A stretch of DNA of 10,229 nucleotides from UMGS1696 sp964463375 (GCA_964463375.1 CAYXBQ010000052.1:1-10229); one strand, 5' to 3'. Shown: positions 1 through 5,362, numbered from the stretch's first letter. The notes: generated from the sequence alone by a model not told the origin. Translations and numbers: made by a program.

Positions 1-33
1 AAACAAACCGTCTTTCTAAGGTCTGGATGCCAG

Positions 34-75
34 AGAAAAAATCGGTCAACTGAAGTTGTGCTTTTCGAGCCGATT
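34..75 (-). terminator. Minus-strand intrinsic terminator of candidate sRNA C
   Basis: On the minus strand AATCGG (75-70) pairs with CCGATT (45-40), followed by a T run to about 36. An inner short stem CAAC-ttca-GTTG (58-47) lies within the loop. No protein gene on the minus strand runs into it from the window, so it fits a short non-coding transcript. Confidence 0.5.
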
Positions 76-191
76 AAAAGGGGGATGGGAGGTCTCTCAC
101 TCAACGCAGTTGAGTGGGGGTAAGGGGGGAATAAACTGGCGAAGAAGTTTAATCTTCCCCCCTTACCCTCTGAGTGCTGCCCGCACAGGGC
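36..191 (-). ncRNA. Candidate small RNA C (unrecognised, structured)
   Basis: On the minus strand a promoter-like pair (198-226) would start RNA near 191, exactly at a small hairpin GCCC-ugugc-GGGC (191-179). A 14-bp perfect inverted repeat follows (168-155 with 131-118), then an 8-bp perfect hairpin (116-109 with 105-98, loop UGC). Next comes an unpaired C-rich stretch (about 97-81, containing ACCUCCC and CCCCC), then an intrinsic terminator (75-34). The size, about 155 nt, and the plan of 5' hairpin, internal hairpins and terminator match the two better-supported sRNAs of this window, but the sequence is unrelated. Unpaired C-rich stretches in Firmicutes sRNAs such as RsaE/RoxS pair with Shine-Dalgarno sequences, and ACCUCCC could do so, which is inference. 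It could instead be a palindromic repeat element without a dedicated transcript. The -10 is weaker than in sRNAs A and B. Confidence 0.4.
118..168. repeat. 14-bp perfect inverted repeat
   Basis: GGGTAAGGGGGGAA (118-131) is exactly complementary to 155-168. A further 5-bp pair (AAACT 133-137 with AGTTT 146-150) sits inside it. It is next to an 8-bp hairpin at 98-116. A near-identical 15-base direct repeat (one mismatch; AAAAAATCGGTCAAC at 36-50 and the variant at 213-227) brackets the whole hairpin cluster. This could mark a small inserted element, although the left copy is part of the terminator. Confidence 0.6.
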
Positions 192-197
192 ATTCCC

Positions 198-226
198 ACG
201 ATACTAATCGTGAAAAAATCCGTCAA
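198..226 (-). promoter_or_regulatory. Possible promoter of candidate sRNA C
   Basis: The minus strand reads TTGACG (226-221), a 17-base spacer and TATCGT (203-198). The -35 has five of six consensus bases and the -10 four of six. The -10 lies inside a 6-bp inverted repeat, CACGAT-loop-ATCGTG (197-212), which could be an operator or simply part of the local repeat structure. The -35 lies in a repeat unit that also occurs at the right edge of the window. Confidence 0.35.
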
Positions 227-333
227 CCCGCCGTACGCCAGTACAAAAACCCCCCCCACGGCAGTAGAAAGCCCAACGCAGTGTTCCCAGCCCAACGCCA
301 GTTGAAGAAAATACGCCGTACGCCAGTACGTAC
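222..333 (+). repeat. Mosaic intergenic repeat, left copy
   Basis: Three short units are found here. Unit 1 is at 222-252 (GTCAACCCGCC, then TACGCCAGTAC, then an A run and CCC). Unit 2 is at 269-284 (AAGCCCAACGCAGTGT). Unit 3 is at 289-311 (AGCCCAACGCCAGTTGA plus an A-rich tail). A partial second unit 1 lies at 312-333. All three units recur on the opposite strand at 10124-10191 but in a different order, so they shuffle as modules. They are non-coding and sit at the edges of gene blocks. I do not recognise a named family. Confidence 0.6.
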
Positions 334-341
334 GACCGCCG

Positions 342-358
342 CTCACCGGCAAGGTGAG
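342..358 (+). repeat. Hairpin just upstream of the kinase gene
   Basis: CTCACC (342-347) and GGTGAG (353-358) form a 6-bp hairpin with a 5-base loop. It ends 18 bases before the kinase start codon and overlaps the only purine-rich stretch that could serve as a distant ribosome site. No clear sigma-A promoter is visible between 227 and 376. Confidence 0.35.
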
Positions 359-376
359 AGAAAGTGAGTTACACGC

Positions 377-1408
377 ATGTTAGTTTGTTACGGAGAGATC
401 TTGATGCGCTTGTCTGCCCCGGAGCGTCTGCGGTTCTGCCAGAGCGGGCAGTTCGATGTCCATTACGGTGGTGCGGAAGCCAATGTGGCTGCGGCGTATA
501 CCCAGCTGGGCGGGCAGGCCAAAATGATCACCGTGCTCCCCCGTGGCGGGATCGGCGATGCGGCAGTGGCCTCGATTGCCGGTCTTGGGGTGGATACCCG
601 GTTCGTGCGGCGGGAGGATGGCCGGATCGGGATCTATTTCCTCGAAAAGGGTGCCTCCTATCGCCCCTCTCAGGTCATCTACGACCGCAAAGGGTCCGCT
701 TTCTCCGCTGTCCATCGACAAAGCTTCGATTGGGATGCCATCTTAGACGGTGCCGACGACTTCTTCTTCACCGGGATCACCCCCGCCGTTTCCGATCCGG
801 TGCTGCTGCTGGATGCCTTGCAGGTCTGTCGCAAAAAGGGGATCCGGGTCTGGTGCGATGTGAATTATCGTGCCACCCTATGGTCCACTGCCAAGGCGGG
901 TACGGTCATGACGCCTATGCTGTCCTATGTGGATACGCTGGTGGTCAACGAGGAGCACGCCAGAGAGCTGTTTGGCATCACCCCTGCCCATGGGCTGAAG
1001 ACACCGGAGGAGCGGCTGGCTTCTTTGGGGGAACAGATGAACAAGCTGTTCGGCTGTCGCCAGATCGTGTTGACGGCCAGAGAAAGCCTGTCTGCGGACG
1101 ACAATGTGCTGTGGGCGTTGCTGTACGCCGATGGCAAGGTGTTCCGCTCCCACACCTATCAGGTACACATTGTGGATCGGATCGGTGGCGGGGATGCGTT
1201 GACGGCGGCGCTGCTGTACACCGAATCGGCGAGCATCGAGGACCGGTTAGCCGATCCCACCGACCGGGCCCGGCAGATCGATTTTGCCTGTGCTGCCAAT
1301 GCGCTGAAGCATTCCATAGAAGGGGATGTGCTGTTGGCTACGGCGGCTGAGGTGGCCGGGGTGATGGCTGCGGCTGCCGAAGGTGGTCGGGTACGCACGG
1401 TACGGTAA
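377..1408 (+). CDS. PfkB-family sugar kinase, KdgK-like
   Basis: A 343-residue ribokinase/PfkB-fold kinase, most like 2-dehydro-3-deoxygluconokinase. That enzyme phosphorylates KDG with ATP in the cytoplasm and feeds uronate and pectin breakdown into the KDPG aldolase step. The N terminus (GEILMRLS, residues 6-13) and the substrate-side motif GGAEANVA (31-38) are typical. DVNYR followed by LW (161-169) matches the KdgK-type segment. The anion-hole and catalytic motif DRIGGGDAL (267-275) has the presumed base Asp273, and KHSIEGDV (311-318) resembles the KdgK C-terminal motif. The length is normal. The start at 377 fits the family N terminus, but the ribosome site is weak (purines at about 359-367). 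No aldolase, isomerase or transporter partner lies beside it, so substrate specificity is inferred; 5-dehydro-2-deoxygluconokinase or another sugar kinase is possible. Confidence 0.8.
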   Translation: MLVCYGEILMRLSAPERLRFCQSGQFDVHYGGAEANVAAAYTQLGGQAKMITVLPRGGIGDAAVASIAGLGVDTRFVRREDGRIGIYFLEKGASYRPSQVIYDRKGSAFSAVHRQSFDWDAILDGADDFFFTGITPAVSDPVLLLDALQVCRKKGIRVWCDVNYRATLWSTAKAGTVMTPMLSYVDTLVVNEEHARELFGITPAHGLKTPEERLASLGEQMNKLFGCRQIVLTARESLSADDNVLWALLYADGKVFRSHTYQVHIVDRIGGGDALTAALLYTESASIEDRLADPTDRARQIDFACAANALKHSIEGDVLLATAAEVAGVMAAAAEGGRVRTVR

Positions 1409-1411
1409 TAG

Positions 1412-1453
1412 AAAAAAGGCTCACGCTATGGAAAATGGGGTGAGTCTTTTTTT
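1412..1453 (+). terminator. Intrinsic terminator after the sugar kinase
   Basis: GGCTCAC (1418-1424) pairs with GTGAGTC (1440-1446, one G-T pair), flanked by an A run on the left and seven Ts on the right. It lies directly after the kinase stop and before the lipoprotein promoter, so the two genes are separate units. Confidence 0.8.
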
Positions 1454-1473
1454 GGTGGGGTGGGGAAAGGGTA

Positions 1474-1501
1474 TTGACTTCTTTCCTGTATGGTGTATAA
1501 T
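1474..1501 (+). promoter_or_regulatory. Sigma-A promoter of the OB-fold lipoprotein
   Basis: TTGACT (1474-1479), a 16-base spacer and a perfect TATAAT (1496-1501). Transcription should start near 1508, leaving a short leader of about 30 bases before the start codon at 1538. Confidence 0.8.
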
Positions 1502-1537
1502 ATAGGTATTCTATGTAATGCATATAAAGGGGATACT

Positions 1538-2410
1538 ATGAAAAAATTCCATGCTATTTTTGTTGTGCTGACCGCAGCACTTTTGGTAACAGCTTGCAGC
1601 GATACGGCAGAAACGGATGCAGAGACGCAGGCTGGCAGTATTTTTGAAAGCCTTTTACAGGAACAACATACGCACGAGGAAGCTGACGAAAGTATATCCG
1701 AAGAAAAGATAGGTGCTATTCTGGATCATTTTTCCGCCGATGCTGAAAACGATACGCAAATGGTGGATGTGGCTGCTGCGGATGCCGAGGCTGCCGTGAA
1801 GAGCGAAGGCGTGATGACCTATGATGAATTTGCTGCCGCTCCTATGGATTCCGATGTGACCATCGAAGCCTATGTACAGGCGAAGCAATACTGGTGGGAT
1901 GACAAGGTTACGGTATATGTACAGGATCCCGATGGAGGATATTTCCTGTACGATATGGTTTGCTCGGAAGAGGATTATGCCAAGCTGACCACCGGCACGA
2001 AGATCCAAGTGACTGGATATAAGACGGAATGGGCTGGGGAAGTGGAGATCGTGGATGCTACCTTTACCTTTGGCGAAGGTACATGGATAGCAAGACCTGT
2101 GGATGTGACCGATCTGCTGGGCACAGATGAGCTGATCGACCACCAGAACCAGCTGGTATCTTTCAAGGGAATGACGGTTGAATCTATCGAATACAAAAAC
2201 GGCGCTCCCGGCGATGACATTTATGTAAATCTGCTCTACAAGGATATAAGCTATTGCTTCTGCGTGGAGTACTACCTGACCGATGAGACTACCGATGTAT
2301 ATACGGCCGTTGGTCAGTTGGTTGCCGGAGATGTGGTCAACGTAGAAGGGTTTCTATACTGGTATGATGGTGTGAACACCCATATCACCAGCGTTACAAA
2401 GGTTGATTGA
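1538..2410 (+). CDS. Lipoprotein with two OB-fold-like modules
   Basis: A 290-residue predicted surface lipoprotein. The start at 1538 is chosen over the in-frame ATG at 1490 because AAAGGGG (1527-1533) sits at proper spacing, the signal peptide then begins MKKF, and 1490 lies inside the promoter. The lipobox is VTAC with Cys20. Residues 21-90 are an acidic, Ala/Glu-rich spacer typical of lipoprotein stalks. Residues about 91-178 and 203-288 look like two OB-fold-like beta modules. The first carries VTIEAYVQ, VYVQDPDGGY, GTKIQVTGY and GEVEIVD; the second carries LVSFKGMTVES, GDVVNVEGF and HITSV. Similar OB-type lipoproteins are common in Ruminococcus-like clostridia, but I cannot assign a ligand. 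No enzyme motif is seen. No convincing terminator follows, so read-through into the antiporter region is possible, although that gene has its own promoter. Confidence 0.75.
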   Translation: MKKFHAIFVVLTAALLVTACSDTAETDAETQAGSIFESLLQEQHTHEEADESISEEKIGAILDHFSADAENDTQMVDVAAADAEAAVKSEGVMTYDEFAAAPMDSDVTIEAYVQAKQYWWDDKVTVYVQDPDGGYFLYDMVCSEEDYAKLTTGTKIQVTGYKTEWAGEVEIVDATFTFGEGTWIARPVDVTDLLGTDELIDHQNQLVSFKGMTVESIEYKNGAPGDDIYVNLLYKDISYCFCVEYYLTDETTDVYTAVGQLVAGDVVNVEGFLYWYDGVNTHITSVTKVD

Positions 2411-2510
2411 ACGGTTTAAAAAAGAAAGGTGCAATAGGATGTGGCTGCAGGGTTTCTTCTGGCATTTTGCCGCTGCATAAAAAAATCACCAATAAATTTC
2501 CCCAATCCTC

Positions 2511-2539
2511 TTGACATTTTCTCGATTTTGATGTATAGT
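2511..2539 (+). promoter_or_regulatory. Promoter of the antiporter-MgtC operon
   Basis: Perfect TTGACA (2511-2516), a 17-base spacer and TATAGT (2534-2539, five of six). The predicted first base is near 2546, giving an untranslated leader of about 98 bases before the TTG start at 2644. Confidence 0.8.
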
Positions 2540-2545
2540 ATAGCA

Positions 2546-2643
2546 TATCCATAGTACCCGGCGGGGCGGTGGGAGAAGGATTCGCTTTTTCCCCCGCTTT
2601 CCCTTTTTTATTTTTCTCTCCGGGTTGGGGAGGTGTTTTTCCT
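2546..2643 (+). promoter_or_regulatory. Structured leader with terminator-like hairpin before the antiporter
   Basis: ACCCGG (2556-2561) is complementary to CCGGGT (2620-2625), which ends one base before the ribosome site region. Enclosed is a GC-rich hairpin: GCGGG (2561-2565) with CCCGC (2593-2597), and GGGAGAAG (2571-2578) with CTTTTTCC (2585-2592, two G-T pairs). This hairpin is followed by a pyrimidine-rich, U-rich tract (2598-2619), as in an attenuator. The outer stem and the inner hairpin compete at only one base. Regulation by attenuation or by masking of the ribosome site is inference. I do not recognise the M-box or c-di-AMP riboswitch motifs in it. Confidence 0.4.
2629..2635 (+). 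promoter_or_regulatory. Ribosome binding site that decides the TTG start
   Basis: GGAGGTG ends 8 bases before the TTG at 2644, which is ideal spacing. The upstream in-frame GTG at 2569 has no such site, lies inside the leader hairpin, and would add 25 residues with little sense (Phe/Pro-rich). Confidence 0.8.
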
Positions 2644-4095
2644 TTGTTTTCATCTTTATATGATGCTTTGGCTGTCCAGTCGCCGGTGGCGGTGATCATT
2701 ATTTCCGTTGCCATCATGCTGTTCGGTGGGTTTCTCATGACCCGTGTCACCAAACGGCTGCGGCTGCCCAATGTGACGGCCTACATCCTTTGCGGGATCC
2801 TGATCGGTCCCTTTTGCCTGAATTTGATCCCGCAGGCCATCATCGACAACACGGAGTTTTTGGCCGATATTGCCCTGGCGTTCATTGCCTTCAGTACCGG
2901 GGAATTCTTCCAGCTTGCCAAGCTCAAAAACAGCATCGGCAAGGTGGTGGTCATCACCCTGTGGGAGTCGCTTTTGGCTTCCATCTTCGTTTTTATTTTG
3001 ACCTATGGCGTGCTGCACCTGTCTTTGCCCTTCTCCATCGTGCTGGCGGCACTGGCATCTGCTACGGCACCGGCTTCTACTATGATGACCATTCGGCAGA
3101 CCGGTGCCAAGGGGGACTTTGTGGACACGCTGCTCCAGGTGGTGGCATACGACGACATTGTGGCGTTGGTGGCCTACAGCATTGCCATTTCCGTGGCGGT
3201 GTCCTCGGCCACCGGGGAGGCCATTCGTGCCGGGGATATTATTTGGCCGGTGGTGAAGAACATCGGGATCCTGCTGTTGGGTGGGGTGTTCGGTGTGTTT
3301 ATGAAGCTGCTCATGCCGAAAAAGCGGTCTACGGACAATCGGCTGATCATTGCCATTGCCATGCTGTTTGCTTTCTGCGGCATCTGCGCCATCTTTGGGA
3401 TCTCGCCGCTTTTGGGCTGTATGTCCATGGGTACGGTGTACATCAACGTCACCGGGGACGACAAGCTGTTCAAGCAGCTGAACTATTTCTCGCCGCCGAT
3501 CCTGCTGCTGTTCTTTGTGCGCTCGGGGCTGTCCTTCGATCTCAATGCACTGCTGTCTCCCTCCGGTTCCATGGGCGGGGTATCGCTTTTGGCCATTGGG
3601 GTGCTGTACTTCTTAGTGCGTATTGCGGGGAAATACATCGGTGCCTTTGTGGGTTGTCTCATGGTGGGCAAGCCCAAGGAGACGAGGAATTATTTTGGTC
3701 TGGCGTTGATCCCGCAGGCGGGGGTCGCCATTGGGCTTGCGGCGGTGGGTGCCCGAACGCTGGGAGAAAACGGCGGGGAGGCCTTGCAGACGGTGATTTT
3801 GGCATCCAGTGTGCTATACGAGCTGATCGGGCCCGGCTGTGCCAAGCTGTCGCTGTATCTGTCCCACTCTTACTCCAACAAGTTAGAGGACATTGTGCCC
3901 CAGGTGGAGGTACAGACTGCCGAAGGGGAACAGAAAAATGAAGTGGATCTGCTGGTGGAGCGGATCAACGTGATCCAGGCAGAGCTGGCGGCAGAGAAAG
4001 AGAAAATGGGCGAGGAAGAGGCTGCCTTTACCGAAGCGGCAGAGGAGCATCAGCTTCTGACCAAGATCGCATTTACAGGAGGGAACAAGCGATGA
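2644..4095 (+). CDS. CPA2-family cation:proton antiporter with coiled-coil tail
   Basis: A 483-residue polytopic membrane protein of the monovalent cation:proton antiporter-2 type (NapA/KefB/GerN-like), expected to exchange Na+ or K+ for H+ across the cytoplasmic membrane. About 12-13 hydrophobic segments fill residues 12-430. Family signs are LPNVTAYILCGILIGP (41-56), FSTGEFFQL (83-91), TAPAST (141-146) in the discontinuous helix, and the ion-binding Asp pair in AYDDIVAL (D170-D171). The paired Asp usually points to electrogenic exchange, but the ion cannot be read from sequence. Residues about 445-483 form a charged, heptad-like cytoplasmic tail with no TrkA-N or TrkA-C domain, unlike KefB/KefC. 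The start is TTG. The stop overlaps the next start (ATGA, 4092-4095), so translation is probably coupled. It is the first gene of an operon with the MgtC-like gene. Confidence 0.85.
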   Translation: MFSSLYDALAVQSPVAVIIISVAIMLFGGFLMTRVTKRLRLPNVTAYILCGILIGPFCLNLIPQAIIDNTEFLADIALAFIAFSTGEFFQLAKLKNSIGKVVVITLWESLLASIFVFILTYGVLHLSLPFSIVLAALASATAPASTMMTIRQTGAKGDFVDTLLQVVAYDDIVALVAYSIAISVAVSSATGEAIRAGDIIWPVVKNIGILLLGGVFGVFMKLLMPKKRSTDNRLIIAIAMLFAFCGICAIFGISPLLGCMSMGTVYINVTGDDKLFKQLNYFSPPILLLFFVRSGLSFDLNALLSPSGSMGGVSLLAIGVLYFLVRIAGKYIGAFVGCLMVGKPKETRNYFGLALIPQAGVAIGLAAVGARTLGENGGEALQTVILASSVLYELIGPGCAKLSLYLSHSYSNKLEDIVPQVEVQTAEGEQKNEVDLLVERINVIQAELAAEKEKMGEEEAAFTEAAEEHQLLTKIAFTGGNKR

Positions 4096-4121
4096 TGATA
4101 CATCCGATGATGATACATCCG
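4092..4121 (+). repeat. 15-bp exact tandem duplication at the mgtC-like start
   Basis: ATGATGATACATCCG occurs twice with no gap (4092-4106 and 4107-4121). It duplicates the start codon region in frame and adds five residues (MMIHP). It may be a slippage product, and copy-number change would stay in frame. Confidence 0.9.
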
Positions 4122-4859
4122 ATTCTGGCTACGGCGACGGTGGGTACGATGCTGGTGGACCCCATTGCATCGGCCCTGGGCAAGTGGGCATTGGAGCTGA
4201 ACGTGGGCAGCATATGTCTGCGGATCCTGATGGCGGTGGTGATCGCAGCGGTGATCGGCTGTGAGCGTGCCAGCAAGCGGCATTCGGCGGGGCTGCGGAC
4301 GTTTATTTTGGTCTCCCTTGCCACCACGACCTTGATGCTGCTGGATCAATATTTGGGTGCGGAGCTGTATCTGCTGTCCTGTGCCGGGGTCATTGGTGTG
4401 GCGGTGATCAGTGTGCATTCGCTGTACATCAGCTCGAAAAGCCAGATCAAGGGGTTGACCACGGCGGTGGGGCTTTGGGCCTGTGCCATCACGGGACTGA
4501 CCAGCGGTGCCGGGCTATACACCATGACGCTGCTGTCGTTCTTGATTTTGGTGGCGTGTCTGTCGATCTTTCCGCCGCTGGAACGGTATTTGAAGAACCG
4601 CTCCAACCATTTCGAGATCCACTTAGAGCTGACCAGCAGCAAGTACTTGCAGAATTTTGTCAGCACCCTACGGCGGCTGGGGCTGCGGATCGACGATATT
4701 GAAGCGAACCCGGCGTACACGGCATCGGGGCTCAGTGTGTACTCCATTGCGCTGTCCATCCAGAGTCCGGAGCTGAAAAAGTACAAGACCCACGCCGAGA
4801 TCATCGAAGCGTTGCGGAGCTTGGAATATATCAGCCACATGGAAGAAATGAGCCAATGA
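4092..4859 (+). CDS. MgtC/SapB-family membrane protein with C-terminal ACT-like domain
   Basis: A 255-residue protein. Roughly five membrane segments lie in residues 40-160, with the MgtC family marks G-x-ER (56-59), SAGLRTFIL (65-73) and GLTTAVGLWA followed by GAGLY (121-143). The soluble C-terminal part (about 173-252) looks like the small alpha-beta, ACT-like domain of longer MgtC proteins. MgtC proteins are tied to growth at low Mg2+ and to control of membrane potential or ATP synthase; they are not proven Mg2+ transporters. AGGAGGG (4077-4083) lies 8 bases before the first ATG. That ATG overlaps the antiporter stop, so both proteins are probably made together and may act in the same ion-homeostasis task (inference). 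The gene begins with an exact 15-base tandem duplication, giving MMIHP twice and four possible ATG starts (4092, 4095, 4107, 4110). Confidence 0.85.
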   Translation: MMIHPMMIHPILATATVGTMLVDPIASALGKWALELNVGSICLRILMAVVIAAVIGCERASKRHSAGLRTFILVSLATTTLMLLDQYLGAELYLLSCAGVIGVAVISVHSLYISSKSQIKGLTTAVGLWACAITGLTSGAGLYTMTLLSFLILVACLSIFPPLERYLKNRSNHFEIHLELTSSKYLQNFVSTLRRLGLRIDDIEANPAYTASGLSVYSIALSIQSPELKKYKTHAEIIEALRSLEYISHMEEMSQ

Positions 4860-4865
4860 GCATAC

Positions 4866-4911
4866 AAAAAAGGTATCGGGAGCCTTTGCAGGGATCCGAT
4901 ACCTTTTTTTT
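4866..4911. terminator. Strong terminator after the antiporter-MgtC operon
   Basis: GGTATCGG (4872-4879) pairs perfectly with CCGATACC (4896-4903), with six As before and nine Ts after (4903-4911). Because of the left A run it could also stop minus-strand transcripts, such as read-through from sRNA A. Confidence 0.9.
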
Positions 4912-5003
4912 GTTGTTGTTTTTGCGCTAAACCTTTTCGGTGCAGTGCTGGGTGCTATATTTCAAGCGTACCGGCTGTATAGAGAGGTTCGTAAAAATAA
5001 GCA

Positions 5004-5180
5004 AGAAAAAAGTGAGCCGTCTGTGGTACCAACTCCGTTGGTACGTCACAGTGGCTCACTTGGGTGGAATGGAGATCGACATGCATATCGACATTTCCAT
5101 TCGGTAAATCCTAATTGAATCCACTTGAGGCAACCGTTGTGTCGATCGCAGGCAGGGGTACGTTTTCTTCGTACCTCTGC
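5004..5180 (-). ncRNA. Small RNA A, structured, paralogue of sRNA B
   Basis: A minus-strand non-coding unit of about 175 nt with its own consensus promoter and terminator. From the predicted 5' end: P1, an 11-bp hairpin (5180-5170 with 5162-5152); P2, GCGAUCG (5149-5143) with CGGUUGC (5136-5130) and loop ACACAA; a linker of about 27 nt; P3, GAAUGGA (5102-5096) with UCCAUUC (5073-5067) and a small inner stem; then the terminator hairpin P4 (5061-5010). P4 carries an extra perfect 8-bp inner stem (GUACCAAC/GUUGGUAC) that sRNA B lacks. P1, P2 and P3 are kept in sRNA B with mostly different bases, which is covariation supporting RNA structure. No open frame with a ribosome site is seen. It runs divergently from the solute-binding lipoprotein and convergently to the MgtC operon. 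It does not look like 6S, SRP, RNase P or tmRNA. Function unknown. Confidence 0.75.
5005..5061 (-). terminator. Terminator of sRNA A
   Basis: The minus strand reads AAGTGAGCC (5061-5053), an extended inner hairpin, and GGCTCACTT (5018-5010), running into six Ts (5011-5006). The outer stem is identical to that of sRNA B. Confidence 0.85.
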
Positions 5181-5184
5181 TTTT

Positions 5185-5213
5185 ATTATACACCAAATGG
5201 CTCCCGATGTCAA
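5185..5213 (-). promoter_or_regulatory. Consensus sigma-A promoter of sRNA A
   Basis: On the minus strand a perfect TTGACA (5213-5208), a 17-base spacer and a perfect TATAAT (5190-5185). Initiation about 7 bases downstream falls at 5178-5180, the first bases of the 5' hairpin. Confidence 0.9.
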
Positions 5214-5333
5214 GGGGGATTTTTATTTTTTTGTGGCTGTCTGGGATCGTATGACAAATGGAGGGTTTTTGTTTGATCGCGAGAAATTTGGTGGGGCTCT
5301 GCGGGGAATTTTATGCAAATTTGCGTTCAGCTA

Positions 5334-5362
5334 TTGACATGCAGAAATATGTTGTGTATAAT
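5334..5362 (+). promoter_or_regulatory. Consensus sigma-A promoter of the solute-binding lipoprotein
   Basis: Perfect TTGACA (5334-5339), a 17-base spacer and a perfect TATAAT (5357-5362). Start is expected near 5369, leaving a leader of about 100 bases. In the leader GCACGG and CCGTGC could pair over a large loop. The promoter faces away from that of sRNA A. The 120 bases between the two -35 boxes hold no other feature I can name. Confidence 0.9.

Noticed and set aside
222..333. CRISPR array
   Set aside because: The repeats are short, differ in length, are unevenly spaced and change order; there are no regular spacers and no cas genes.
364..1350. Plus-strand frame of 328 codons overlapping the sugar kinase
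   Set aside because: The translation is Arg/Cys/Gly-rich without motifs, while the frame starting at 377 carries every PfkB signature.
1490..1537. Upstream ATG of the OB-fold lipoprotein
   Set aside because: It overlaps the spacer and -10 of the promoter, so it would not be in the mRNA. The ATG at 1538 has a ribosome site and gives a proper signal peptide.
2440..2485. Terminator after the OB-fold lipoprotein
   Set aside because: Only a weak, bulged hairpin around GCAG/CTGC is seen, followed by As rather than Ts on the plus strand.
2790..3941. Plus-strand frame of 383 codons inside the antiporter
   Set aside because: It is rich in His, Cys and Gly with no membrane or domain pattern; the antiporter frame explains the region.
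5004..5190. Reading the sRNA A and B loci as plus-strand RNAs ending at the P1 hairpin
   Set aside because: P1 followed by TTTTATTATA resembles a plus-strand terminator, but that T tract is the reverse of the minus-strand -10. No plus-strand promoter is convincing, while both minus-strand promoters are perfect.
5125..5337. Small plus-strand frame of 70 codons between sRNA A and the lipoprotein promoter
   Set aside because: It runs across the 5' hairpin and promoter of sRNA A, has no ribosome site, and shows no recognisable pattern.
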